Assembly: GCA_000827265.1 (NCBI GenBank)
Contig: KN834799.1
Coordinates: forward strand, 122,475-186,474
Reading direction: 5' to 3'
Source: Collybiopsis luxurians FD-317 M1
Lineage: Eukaryota; Basidiomycota; Agaricomycetes; Agaricales; Omphalotaceae
DNA length: 64,000 bases
Both the position numbers and the translations under genes were made by a program. Of the stretch, positions 21,701 through 32,522 are shown one piece after another. Numbering within the stretch: position 1 is the stretch's first letter; each line of letters starts with the position of its first letter. The notes under the pieces are model-generated. The model was not told where the DNA came from. It saw only the letters and a program-made list of their open reading frames with translations, and searched no databases.

Positions 21701-23701
21701 GGAATCGGTGTAAGTGGGGGGATGGGAGGGGGGGTGGGAGGTAGGAGTGCGGTGAGGAGTGCGGGGTGGATTGGGATGGGTGAGAGAGGGAGGGGGCGGG
21801 CGATTGGTGGAGGGGGAGGTGCCGGTGCTAGTGCCGGTGCGGGAACTGGAGGAGGAGGAGGGAACGAAATTGGCACTGGCACTGGCACTGGCACTGGCAC
21901 TGGCACTGGCACTGGGAACGGGACCGGGACCGGGGACGGGGACGGGACGGGTTTAGGAAGGGTGACGTCTATGGTGTATGGGATAGGCGATCCGAGTGTT
22001 GCGGGGGCTACGGAGGGAAGTGCGACGTTGAGTGAGACGTTGAGTGATGCGAATAGTGGTGCTTTGACGGTGAATGCTGCCAGCGTTGGGGTCGGTGTCG
22101 CTGTCGGTGTCCATGCTCATACTCATACTCATACCCATGTTCATGCTCATAACCATACTGGGACTGGGACTGGGACTGGGACTGGGACTGGGACTGGGAC
22201 TGGGACTGGGACTGCGAATGCGACTGGGTACGGCGACGGGACGGGGACGGGGATGGGGCACGGAACGAGTGGTTATTCGACCACGACCATGACTAGCCAT
22301 CATCATCAAACACCTCCGAATGGGCCTTTGGAGATGTATTTCCTGGATGAGCCGCCTGAAGGGTCGATTGTGGCTAAGTATTATGCGGATGAGTATCGGC
22401 TTGGGAAGGATGAGGGCGAGGATGAGGTTGAGATTGAAGATGAGGGTGGGGAAGGTTTTGGGTCTTCGTCTCGGGATGCGTCTGTAGATGCGTCAGTGGA
22501 TGCGCCAATGAGGGCGACAGGGATGGGTGATGCGGATGTAGATGAAGGAAAAGGAGAAGGGGGAGGAGAGGGAGAAGAGGGAGAACTGGTGGAGGCAGCG
22601 ACGGGTGCTGGGTCTGAATCTGGATCTGGAGCAGGGACCGGAACTGGGACTGGGACGTTCGCCTCCTCCGCGTTGGGATTCCGAGTGAACGGATCTGCTT
22701 CGTTGAGCTCGCATTCGACTTCGACTTCTAGCTCTAATGCTACACCTACCGGTGGGAGTAGTGGTTCAGAACTCGCCTCCGCGTCGATGTCGATATCGGC
22801 AAAGGCAAAAGGGAAACAGCGTGCTACTGATGAGGATGAGGGTGTCGATGCTCCGTCATCTTCGTCTTCGTCCTCTGCTTCTCGAAATCAACAAAAGGGT
22901 GATACGCCGTCGTCTTCGGCCCGTCAACAACAACAACAACAACACTATCACCGCCAGCGACAACAACGCCAACAGCAGCGGCACTACCAACACCACATTG
23001 ACGAAGACGCCATGCGGCTCTGGTACGTCAGCGATCCGTTCGAAGTGGTCTGCTTGGAGGATCCGGTTCCCGAGGACGACGAGGGGCTGCAGGAGAGGCC
23101 TAGGCCTTTGTTGGCGGTCGATTTTGGGCACGCGGTGTGGATTGAGTATTACGATGAAGAGAGGGAGAGAGATCCGTGTGGCCAGACGAGACGGTGGAGG
23201 ATGAGTGCGAGTGTGAGTGCGAGGAGGAGGACGAGATTTAAGGAGAGTGGGAGGGAGGATACACCTGGGCCGGGGTATGTTTCTGAGTCCAGCTCTGGGT
23301 CTGGGTCTGGGTTTGGGTTGGATGAGGAGGAAGAGGAGGAGGACGGTGACGATGATAGTGGTCGTGATGCTCCGAGTGATCAGGATGGCGACGACGGCGA
23401 CGATGAGCTGGAGGAGGATTTGGAATCTGATGGTGAAACCGAGGACGGAGAAACAGACGGAAGGGTGATGGAATCGTACCAGAACCACAAACGCCTTCGA
23501 TTCGTCACCTTCCCTCCGTTCACGAATGATGGTCGTGTGCATGATATCCATGGAGGCTGGGGCGGGGCACAGGTCAAGTCGCTGCAGGTTCCACCAGAGC
23601 TGGATCTGCATAGTGTGGAGACGATAAATATCGATCAGAGTCAAGGGGCGGTTATCCTTTCGGTGAAGCAGGGAAAGATATTTATTCTCTGCTATGAGTG
23701 A
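18788..23701 (+). CDS. F-box protein with long low-complexity inserts
   Basis: Probable substrate receptor of an SCF-type ubiquitin ligase. Exons read 18,788-19,072, 19,128-19,696, 19,762-20,029 and 20,729-23,701, all in phase, giving about 1,364 residues. The F-box is near residues 70-100 (LPYDLLFNVASYLEYDDILA), followed by CKSLYYSF. Conserved blocks follow: EEVDWLSPITSSYTLCATKS, SFKTVGVVMNIFLLDPSARL, CTVILLAAHDPMTHRTRFVL, LAVDFGHAVWIEY and, at the C-terminus, ETINIDQSQGAVILSVKQGK. Between them lie Gly-, Thr-Gly-, His-Thr-, Ser- and acidic-rich inserts encoded by simple repeats. A 20-N gap sits in intron 3, and exons 2 and 3 are repeated after it (20,102-20,672); I leave that second set out as an assembly duplicate. 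An upstream in-frame ATG at 18,596 exists, but 18,788 is the more likely start. Target proteins are unknown. Confidence 0.85.
19482..20081 (+). repeat. Duplicated F-box exon segment, copy 1 (left of gap)
   Basis: The end of exon 2, intron 2, exon 3 and most of intron 3. The segment stops at the N gap inside intron 3. Its exons are almost identical to those of 20,102-20,718, but intron 2 differs in length and sequence, as expected of two alleles or two paralogues rather than a sequencing echo. Confidence 0.85.
20082..20101. other. Assembly gap of 20 N
   Basis: Twenty ambiguous bases separate two contig ends that carry the same F-box exons in the same orientation. Predicted proteins that run across this gap are artefacts. 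Confidence 0.97.
20102..20718 (+). repeat. Duplicated F-box exon segment, copy 2 (right of gap)
   Basis: It repeats the sequence from 19,482 onward: end of exon 2 (to 20,316), a longer intron 2, exon 3 (20,404-20,672) and intron 3, which here is complete and leads into the single last exon. Either copy of exon 3 splices in phase to the exon at 20,729. Confidence 0.85.
21370..22215 (+). repeat. Simple-repeat inserts in the F-box coding exon
   Basis: Phased microsatellites inside coding sequence: CACACC and CGCACA runs (about 21,385-21,450), GGGGTT and GGAGGAAT runs (about 21,635-21,740), GGCACT x8 (about 21,870-21,914), CTCATA runs (about 22,112-22,150) and GGGACT x10 (about 22,157-22,212). 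They encode His-Thr, Gly-Val/Ile-Gly and Thr-Gly dipeptide tracts. All periods are multiples of three, so length change would keep the frame. Confidence 0.9.
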
Positions 23702-24008
23702 GGGGATAGGCTGATGGGGATGTGCGTGTACGCTTTTGTGTACAAAGGACTGTAGACTGGAAACTGTACTTTTATGCTGAAGCTGGGGGCGCTCGTACGT
23801 ACATACCTTTCTCGGATACCTTTTCTTACGATTTGCTTTTCTTTTATTTTTCTTGTTGCGCTAGTTAATTTCTGTTTATATGTTCATATGTTCTAATAAA
23901 CGATACGGACGGCTATGTCTTTGTGATGGGACGTCTTTGTGATGGGACGCTGAAGTAAGAACGAGTACTTTTTTCCTTCTTACGTGTATTTTACAAAGCT
24001 ATACATAA
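23702..24008. other. Shared 3' spacer of the F-box gene and permease A, with AATAAA
   Basis: Convergent 3' ends share about 300 bp. AATAAA at 23,895-23,900 could serve F-box polyadenylation. The stretch from about 23,715 to 23,900 is the source of the F-box 3'-UTR scrap found again at 29,383 and 35,051 within the permease array. Confidence 0.6.
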
Positions 24009-25958
24009 TTAGTAGCCCCACCATTTCTTTTCCACGTAGCGTAAGGGAGGGTATGTAACGGCAGTGAATGCAAACGCCAGTTCAAAACCTTCGTTTGATC
24101 ATTAGCAAAGCACCTTTCAAAGACCCAAAGGCCAGTCCTCACCGATATCACCACCAGATTCTGGGTCACCAATCATGCGTCCAATGATCCCAACGTACCA
24201 TACTTGAGCCATTCCAAGGACAGCGCCTGCCACCCCACATCCCAAAGCCAGGAAACTGGCAACGCCGAGAGGAAGTTTTCTCCAGTTGTTAAAATCGTCG
24301 GGAACGTAATTGGACCATTTGCCATGGCGAAATATCAGATGCTCCTCGATGAGGATGGTCGAAAAAATGGCTAGCCAGTAGGAAAGAATGACAAGGAAAG
24401 TGGTTAGCCATTCTTTGAAGTGACTTGCACCAACAATTGCTAGAATGATGTAGACGGCACTTCCAATAAGTACGATAACGATACGTGGCATCCCTTGAGC
24501 GTAGGGATGTAAATTCTGGTGACTTGATTAAACACAGCCCGAGAAACAATCGACTTGAACACATACCTGGAAAGTTAAGGCCAGAGAGTACACATTGACG
24601 ATGTTGCCTGCTACGACACTGAGCGCTATAACCACTAATAAAAAGGAGCCGAAACCGCCCATTGGTCCAGCAAGACCAGCACCCAAAAGACCGCCTATAG
24701 AGTTGTCATTGAAAGCATCTTCCCATGTTGTCTTTTGGTTGAAAGTAGTCATTGCTGCAGCGCTCAAGCATTGGGTAAAGATGAGTGGAATATTCAAGCC
24801 CAGGTACGTCGAGAAGAAGATTTTGTATGAGGACATGTCTTCAGGCACGCGAACAGAATAGTCGGCAGCACAACTTCCCCAAGCAAGCGCATATCCAGCT
24901 GTAATACTCGTTAGGATAGCTATAGGATCTGACAAGATTAAAGTAAACTTACCCACCGTTGCGCCAAAAGATAGGACGTTGCCAGCTTCAACATTTCCTG
25001 AACCGCCAAAGTCGTTCTCAGTGAACCTTGCAATCTGACCAAGAAATATGAGGAATATGACTGCAACCTAGCGCCTCTCACATGAATAGATGAGAAGAAA
25101 ACGGAATGACAAACACGAACAGGGACCCAACAGTACTGCTCATATAAATGTACGAAGCGATAACCCATGAACGAAACTGCGATGGTAGCAACTGCAATGA
25201 CTACGAGACCAGCCGCAACCGGGATTTGGTGCGACGTGCTCACTGCACGTAGGGTCTGAACGCCTACAGTGGAACTCACAATCGACCAACCGACGCATCC
25301 AATGCAGTTTAACACGATAGGCAGCTGTGCGGTGGCATATCCAAACGAGAATCGCGACAAAGTGAGCTGTCGAAGACCGAGTTTGGCTCCCCAGGTGGAA
25401 AAGTACGCGACCGGGATGGTGCAGAGCAAGTTGAAGAAGGTGATAGTTAGAGCGGCTTCTTTGAAACCTAAAAAGAAAATGGACTTGGATAGGGTACCGA
25501 TAGAGAATGTCGTAATCTGAATGGGCAAAGTTTGTTGATCCCGAACCTGATTCCTAATAACAACGTACCGTCATGTTTGCTGCTAACCACATCCAGAACG
25601 GTGCCAATGGAGCTGACGGAAAGATTAAACGGATTTGCGACCAAATTCACTCGTCCGAATCCACTCACAGGTCTGTGTCCGCTGATTTGGCGGCACACGC
25701 TCAATTCCACGAGCCTCCACTCCATACTTGTCCAAAATCCGCACGATGTGCCAAAGCGCAGCAAACTTGGACCGAGGGACATTATCGTCGAGATTCTCCA
25801 GAGCCTGAGCCTCATTAATGCTAACCGCAAAATAACTGGTTAGACAAGAACACAAAGAGAAAAATGGTTTCTGACAGCACCGGAGGCAGTGTCGCCTTTT
25901 CCAAGTCCCCCTTCGTCACAGACGTATGAAAAGACAATTTTGTATCGATTTCGGCCAT
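24009..25958 (-). CDS. NCS1 nucleobase permease (Fcy2/FcyB type), copy A
   Basis: Proton-coupled plasma-membrane importer of the purine-cytosine permease family; likely substrates are cytosine and purines, inferred from family only. Eight exons splice with GT-AG ends in phase: 25,876-25,958, 25,669-25,820, 25,569-25,612, 25,121-25,516, 24,953-25,067, 24,567-24,898, 24,143-24,515 and 24,009-24,088, giving 524 residues, the usual length. Recognisable stretches are APFWMWLAANMT (first membrane helix), RQLTLSRFSFGYATAQLP, SFMGYRFVHLYEQYCWVP, GGLLGAGLAGPMGGFGSFLL and a C-terminus GFELAFAFTAVTYPPLRYVE ending KKWWGY. The family has 12 membrane segments. The first intron's donor is GTCAGA, weaker than in copies B and E. 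The protein differs from C only near the C-terminus (GRMIGDPES here, GRLIGDPEF in C). Confidence 0.92.
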
Positions 25959-26636
25959 GATAGGAAGGGTGTGGATTAAAGAATCCGGCAAAGGGAAAAA
26001 TAGGAAGACGGATGACAGGAGCAATGCTTTATTTGCCGTTGTAGCTCCCTTCAATCGGTCTAGTTCTGTTCTCTGGCTCTAGTGACCCTGATATAACGGA
26101 TTTTGTGGGTGAGTCCCTACATAAAATTCCTCGATAACTGACCTTCACACCTCCCGTAGGTGAGTTCCAATCCTATACTTTCTTACAGCTGTACTTTGAC
26201 GTCCTTGGCTAGAATCCCACGTTCTCGCACGTCAAGAGTATATAGCTTTGAGGGGAACTTATATGGAGTGGATCCAGCCTATACAGGGGCCGCATCCAGC
26301 TGTGACAACCGAGGGCATTCTTGACGAGCTGGATAGGAAGGAAGGAAGGAAGATTTATTACCCTGCATCTTCATTCAAATTTTTCTTATCTCTCTTTCTG
26401 CCAGCTTAATTTACCCCTGTTCGCAGACGAGCCAGGATTTTCGCCGCTGGCTTTACCAATAAAGCGTTCGTTCAAATTGTCCTGGAGGTGGCATTGTTCC
26501 CTGCACTCCGTTCGACATTAGAAATTCCGTTGAACTATCAAGATTGGAGCCCAATGCATATATATGTGGTTTTTTGACCAGTGTCGATGAGGGTAACACT
26601 GAGATACAGAGCCTACAAACTTTAATCCTTGTTCTT

Positions 26637-26672
26637 TTAGTCACTATACGTCCACGCTAGTTTGGTCTTCCT
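26637..26672 (-). pseudogene. 2OG-oxygenase C-terminal tail, duplication scar
   Basis: The last dozen codons of the 2OG oxygenase survive here with their stop codon, in the same orientation relative to the permease as the intact gene at 38,043. The body of the gene is absent. An identical copy lies at 32,305-32,340. Confidence 0.65.
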
Positions 26673-26682
26673 GCCGCGGTCG

Positions 26683-26835
26683 ACGATGACAGCGGTAGCA
26701 ATGAGGCTCGAAATGATGAAGATGATGACAACGACAAGTTGGGAGATTTGGAATCTAACGGTAAAGGGGAGGAAGGGGAAACAGAGGAAAGGTAAACGCC
26801 TTCGATTTGTCACCTTCCCTCCGTTCACAAATGAA
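26683..26835 (+). pseudogene. F-box C-terminal exon scrap, duplication scar
   Basis: It aligns with about 23,345-23,535 of the F-box exon, including GATGATAGTGG-like acidic codons, GATTTGGAATCT and the near-identical stretch encoding KRLRFVTFPPFTN. Internal deletions and an in-frame stop remove coding potential. An identical copy lies at 32,351-32,503. Confidence 0.8.
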
Positions 26836-26854
26836 GTTTCTTTCCTGATGCAGA

Positions 26855-28814
26855 TTAGTAGCCCCACAATTTCTTTTCCACGTAGCGTAAGGGAGGATAT
26901 GTGATGGCGGTGAATGCAAACGCCAGCTCAAAACCTTCGTTTGAGCATCTTTAGCAAAGCAGTGTTGAAAGATTCAAAGGTAGGTCCTCACCAATATCAC
27001 CGCCAAATTCTGGATCACCAATCATGCGTCCGATAATTCCAATGTACCATACTTGAGCCATTCCAAGGACGGTGCCTGCCACCCCGCATCCCAAAGCCAG
27101 GAAACTTGCAACCCCGAGAGGAAGTTTTCTCCAGTTGTTAAAATCGTCGGGAACGTAGTTGGACCATTTGCCATGGCGAAATATCAGGTGCTCCTCGATG
27201 AGGACGGCCGAGAAAATGGCTACCCAATAGGACAGAATGACAAGGAAAGTGCTTAACCATTCTTCAAAGTGACTTGCGCCAACGATTGCTAGAACGATGT
27301 AGATGGCACTTCCAATTAGTACGATAACGATACGGGGCATCGCTTGGGCGTAGGGATGTAAATTCTGTCGACTTGGTTAAACACGGGACAAAAACTAAAG
27401 TTCAGTTTCAACACATGCCTGGAAGGTTAAAGCAAGAGAGTACATGTTAGGGATGTTGTTCGCTACGACACTGAGCGCTATCAGTACCAATAAGAAGGAG
27501 CCAAAACCGCCCATCGGTCCAGCAAGACCAGCACCCAAAAGACCACCTATGGAGTTGTCATTGAAAGCATCTTTCCATGTTGACTTTTGGTTGAAAGTGG
27601 TCATTGCTGCGGCACCCAAACACTGGACAAGGATGAGAGGTACGTTCAGTCCCAGGTACGTCGAGAAGAAGATTTTGTACGAGGACATGTCTTCAGGCAT
27701 GCGAACGGTATAGTCCGCAGCATAAGTTGCCCATCCAAGCGAATATCCAGCTGCAACAGTCATAAGCATGGATATGGCGTTTGACCAGGTTAAAGTAAAC
27801 TTACCCACTGTGGCGCCAAAAGATAGGACGTTGCCGGCTTCGACACTTCCTGAATTACCAAAGTCGCTCTCGGTGAACCTTGCAATCTGACCAAGGTATA
27901 TGAAGAATATGATTGCAACCTGTAACCCCTCACGTAAACGGATGAAGAGATAACGGAATGACCAACACGAACGGGGACCCAAGAGTACTGCTCATACAGA
28001 TACACGAAGCGATAACCCATAAACGAAACTGCAATGGTACCAACTGCAATGACTACAACACCGGCTGCGACTGGAATTTGGTGCGACGTGCTCGCAGCGC
28101 GTAGAGTTTGAACGCCTACAATGGAATTCACAATCGACCAACCGACAGTTGCAATGCAGTTTAAGACAACAGGAAGCTGTGCGGTGGCGTATCCAAAGGA
28201 AAATCGCGACAACGTGAGCTGTCGGAGACCGAGTTTGGCTCCCCAAGGGGATAAGTACGCGACCGGGAGGGTGCAAAGCAAGTTAAAGAAGATGATAGTT
28301 AGAGCGGCTTCCTTGAAATGCAGGGAAAAAATGGACTGGGATAGGGTACCGAGAGCGAATGTTGAAATCTAAATGGGTTTGTTGTATTTCAATCCGAACC
28401 CGAATACTGATAATTACCCACCGTCATGTTTACTGCTAACCACATCCAGAACGGTGCCAAAGGAGCTAATGGAAAGATTACTTAAGTGGATTTGCACCAG
28501 ACGGAACTGGCGGAAGCCACTCACAAGTCTGCGTCCGCTGATCTGGCGGTACGCGCTCGATCCCACGAGCCTCAACTCCATACTTGTCCAAAAACTCCAC
28601 AATGTGCCAGAGCGCGGCAAACTTGGACCGAGGGACATTATCGTCCAGGTCCTCCAGAGCTTGAGCCTCATTAATGCTATTCGCAGGATGATTGGTTAGC
28701 GAAGGACACGAAGACCAAAATACTTACTTACAGTAGCTGAGGCTGCGTTGCCTTTTCCAAGTCCTCCTTCGTCACAGACGCATTAGAAGACAATGTTCTA
28801 TCAATGTTGGCCAT
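26855..28814 (-). CDS. NCS1 nucleobase permease (Fcy2/FcyB type), copy B
   Basis: The second member of the array, with the same eight-exon layout as copy A and an intact reading frame. The start MANIDRTLSSNASVTKEDLE and a strong intron-1 donor (GTAAGT) distinguish it. It is clearly diverged from A and E, so this paralogue predates the 5,668-bp duplication: APFWMWLAVNMT for LAANMT, YLYEQYSWVP for HLYEQYCWVP, a C-terminus KKLWGY, and QVWYIGIIGRMIGDPEFGG. The residues expected to line the substrate path in NCS1 carriers (the helix 1 WMWLA and the helix 10 region) are largely conserved. It could differ from A/C/E in specificity or affinity. The short upstream spacer is shared in part with E, suggesting similar regulation. 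Confidence 0.9.
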
Positions 28815-29317
28815 ATTAGGAAGGTAGGACGATTATGATTTAGAAAGGCTCCTGCAAGAGCAACACTTTATTTGCAGTAGTAGCCCTTTTGAATTGGTTT
28901 CGCTCTGTTCTCTGACTATATCGGCCGTGGATGCAATGGATTTTTTGTGTGAGTCCCTAGGATTCTTCGACGGCTGAATTCCAGACTTCCCGTAGGTGGG
29001 TTACACGGTGCAATCTTATACAGCTATATATATTGACGCCCTTGGCTAATTTGATGTTCTTGCACATAAGCTTACACGGATTCAGGCTATCTACGCCGGT
29101 GACGGCCGAAAGTTCTCTTGACCAGGCTGGACTAAAATATGCTGATAAATAACGTCCGGCACATGAGCAAGGACAGTCGTAATCATTACAGTCTCCCATT
29201 GGGCGTCCTTCCTTCGGGATGTGCCTCTGCATCTTCATTCAAATTTTCTTATCACGTCTCGCAATGCGCTCTTTCGGTCACCTTGATTCACACTTGTTCA
29301 GAGACAAAGGACTATAT

Positions 29318-29378
29318 TCGGATTAGAATGGAAACCAATGGGTCTTACATCTGGCCTAGCGTCCCAGTTTGCGCCAAA
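29318..29378 (-). pseudogene. Internal 2OG-oxygenase scrap, duplication scar
   Basis: It is similar to 38,155-38,217 in the intact oxygenase gene, spanning the donor side of the last intron and the GANWDARL codons. The last exon of the gene is missing here, so the breakpoint differs from that at the A/B junction. It is repeated at 34,986-35,046. Confidence 0.65.
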
Positions 29379-29382
29379 GAGA

Positions 29383-29562
29383 TCATGTGGGCGTACGCTT
29401 GTGGGTATGAAGGACTATAGACCGGAAATTATCCTTTTATGCTAAAGCCGGGCGCTCGTACTTAGATGCCTTTCTTTTCCTACGATTTGCTGTTATTTTT
29501 ACTTTCTCGCTGCGTTAGCTAATTTCTGATTAAACTGTTTTAATAAACAATACTTATGGCCA
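29383..29562 (+). pseudogene. F-box 3'-UTR scrap, duplication scar
   Basis: It aligns with about 23,717-23,905 (words GTACGCTT, GGACTATAGACCGGAAA, CTTTTATGCT, TACGATTTGCT, AATAAAC). It contains a potential polyadenylation signal. It is repeated at 35,051-35,230. Confidence 0.8.
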
Positions 29563-29676
29563 TGTCTTTGGAAGTAAAAATGTTCAGTCACTGAAGAGAA
29601 GGCTCGATTGTGAGTCCGGCGCGATAACATTGATTTCTTGAATCTTTATCTTCGTATCATATAACATCATACACAA

Positions 29677-31626
29677 TTAGTAGCCCCACCATTTCTTTTC
29701 CACGTAGCGTAAGGGAGGGTAGGTAACGGCAGTGAATGCAAACGCCAGTTCAAAACCTTCGTTTGATCATTAGCAAAGCACCTTTTAAAGATCCAAAGGC
29801 CAGCCCTCACCGATATCACCACCAAATTCTGGGTCACCAATCAGGCGTCCAATGATCCCAACGTACCATACTTGAGCCATTCCAAGGACAGCGCCTGCCA
29901 CCCCACATCCCAAAGCCAGGAAACTGGCAACGCCGAGAGGAAGTTTTCTCCAGTTGTTAAAATCGTCGGGAACGTAATTGGACCATTTGCCATGGCGAAA
30001 TATCAGATGCTCCTCGATGAGGATGGTCGAAAAAATGGCTAGCCAGTAGGAAAGAATGACAAGGAAAGTGGTTAGCCATTCTTTGAAGTGACTTGCACCA
30101 ACAATTGCTAGAATGATGTAGACGGCACTTCCAATAAGTACGATAACGATACGTGGCATCCCTTGAGCGTAGGGATGTAAATTCTGGTGACTTGATTAAA
30201 CACAGCCCGAGAAACAATCGACTTGAACACATACCTGGAAAGTTAAGGCCAGAGAGTACACATTGACGATGTTGCCTGCTACGACACTGAGCGCTATAAC
30301 CACTAATAAAAAGGAGCCGAAACCGCCCATTGGTCCAGCAAGACCAGCACCCAAAAGACCGCCTATAGAGTTGTCATTGAAAGCATCTTCCCATGTTGTC
30401 TTTTGGTTGAAAGTAGTCATTGCTGCAGCGCTCAAGCATTGGGTAAAGATGAGTGGAATATTCAAGCCCAGGTACGTCGAGAAGAAGATTTTGTATGAGG
30501 ACATGTCTTCAGGCACGCGAACAGAATAGTCGGCAGCACAACTTCCCCAAGCAAGCGCATATCCAGCTGTAATACTCGTTAGGATAGCTATAGGATCTGA
30601 CAAGATTAAAGTAAACTTACCCACCGTTGCGCCAAAAGATAGGACGTTGCCAGCTTCAACATTTCCTGAACCGCCAAAGTCGTTCTCAGTGAACCTTGCA
30701 ATCTGACCAAGAAATATGAGGAATATGACTGCAACCTAGCGCCTCTCACATGAATAGATGAGAAGAAAACGGAATGACAAACACGAACAGGGACCCAACA
30801 GTACTGCTCATATAAATGTACGAAGCGATAACCCATGAACGAAACTGCGATGGTAGCAACTGCAATGACTACGAGACCAGCCGCAACCGGGATTTGGTGC
30901 GACGTGCTCACTGCACGTAGGGTCTGAACGCCTACAGTGGAACTCACAATCGACCAACCGACGCATCCAATGCAGTTTAACACGATAGGCAGCTGTGCGG
31001 TGGCATATCCAAACGAGAATCGCGACAAAGTGAGCTGTCGAAGACCGAGTTTGGCTCCCCAGGTGGAAAAGTACGCGACCGGGATGGTGCAGAGCAAGTT
31101 GAAGAAGGTGATAGTTAGAGCGGCTTCTTTGAAACCTAAAAAGAAAATGGACTTGGATAGGGTACCGATAGAGAATGTCGTAATCTGAATGGGCAAAGTT
31201 TGTTGATCCCGAACCTGATTCCTAATAACAACGTACCGTCATGTTTGCTGCTAACCACATCCAGAACGGTGCCAATGGAGCTGACGGAAAGATTAAACGG
31301 ATTTGCGACCAAATTCACTCGTCCGAATCCACTCACAGGTCTGTGTCCGCTGATTTGGCGGCACACGCTCAATTCCACGAGCCTCCACTCCATACTTGTC
31401 CAAAATCCGCACGATGTGCCAAAGCGCAGCAAACTTGGACCGAGGGACATTATCGTCGAGATTCTCCAGAGCCTGAGCCTCATTAATGCTAACCGCAAAA
31501 TAACTGGTTAGACAAGAACACAAAGAGAAAAATGGTTTCTGACAGCACCGGAGGCAGTGTCGCCTTTTCCAAGTCCCCCTTCGTCACAGACGTATGAAAA
31601 GACAATTTTGTATCGATTTCGGCCAT
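29677..31626 (-). CDS. NCS1 nucleobase permease, copy C (E/A chimera)
   Basis: Same exon structure and 524-residue length as copy A. Exons 1-6 and most of exon 7 are identical to A. The final part of exon 7, exon 8 and the downstream flank match copy E instead: GRLIGDPEFGGDI rather than GRMIGDPESGGDI, GGTAGGTAAC rather than GGTATGTAAC in exon 8, and the same 3' flank as E. The switch lies between about 29,845 and 29,968. The product should behave as A, because the exchanged residues sit at the very C-terminal end. As in A, the first intron donor is GTCAGA. Confidence 0.92.
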
Positions 31627-32522
31627 GATAGGAAGGGTGTGGATTAAAGAATCCGGCAAAGGGAAAAATAGGAAGACGGATGACAGGAGCAATGCTTTAT
31701 TTGCCGTTGTAGCTCCCTTCAATCGGTCTAGTTCTGTTCTCTGGCTCTAGTGACCCTGATATAACGGATTTTGTGGGTGAGTCCCTACATAAAATTCCTC
31801 GATAACTGACCTTCACACCTCCCGTAGGTGAGTTCCAATCCTATACTTTCTTACAGCTGTACTTTGACGTCCTTGGCTAGAATCCCACGTTCTCGCACGT
31901 CAAGAGTATATAGCTTTGAGGGGAACTTATATGGAGTGGATCCAGCCTATACAGGGGCCGCATCCAGCTGTGACAACCGAGGGCATTCTTGACGAGCTGG
32001 ATAGGAAGGAAGGAAGGAAGATTTATTACCCTGCATCTTCATTCAAATTTTTCTTATCTCTCTTTCTGCCAGCTTAATTTACCCCTGTTCGCAGACGAGC
32101 CAGGATTTTCGCCGCTGGCTTTACCAATAAAGCGTTCGTTCAAATTGTCCTGGAGGTGGCATTGTTCCCTGCACTCCGTTCGACATTAGAAATTCCGTTG
32201 AACTATCAAGATTGGAGCCCAATGCATATATATGTGGTTTTTTGACCAGTGTCGATGAGGGTAACACTGAGATACAGAGCCTACAAACTTTAATCCTTGT
32301 TCTTTTAGTCACTATACGTCCACGCTAGTTTGGTCTTCCTGCCGCGGTCGACGATGACAGCGGTAGCAATGAGGCTCGAAATGATGAAGATGATGACAAC
32401 GACAAGTTGGGAGATTTGGAATCTAACGGTAAAGGGGAGGAAGGGGAAACAGAGGAAAGGTAAACGCCTTCGATTTGTCACCTTCCCTCCGTTCACAAAT
32501 GAAGTTTCTTTCCTGATGCAGA
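31627..32522. other. C/D spacer, identical to the A/B spacer
   Basis: An exact counterpart of 25,959-26,854 at +5,668. It contains the 2OG tail scrap (32,305-32,340) and the F-box exon scrap (32,351-32,503). Confidence 0.85.

Larger units (their letters stand above)
25959..26854. other. A/B spacer: permease promoter plus fused scraps of the flanking genes
   Basis: The 5' region of permease A resembles the 5' regions of B and E, and then the 2OG-oxygenase 3' flank. At 26,637-26,672 the minus strand encodes a 2OG-like C-terminus (KLAWTYSD then stop, against KLAETYGH in the intact gene). The junction lies between 26,672 and 26,683. From 26,683 to about 26,835 the plus strand matches the F-box C-terminal region. 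Permease B's 3' end follows directly. Nothing here is expected to make a protein on its own. Confidence 0.75.
28815..29676. other. B/C spacer: promoter plus 2OG and F-box 3'-UTR scraps
   Basis: Permease B's upstream region resembles those of E and A. About 29,318-29,378 matches an internal piece of the 2OG gene (the exon that encodes GANWDARLD, with its adjacent intron). The match stops at about 29,378-29,383, where sequence like the F-box 3' UTR begins and runs to about 29,562, including AATAAA at 29,542-29,547. Permease C's 3' end follows. No ORF of note. Confidence 0.75.
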
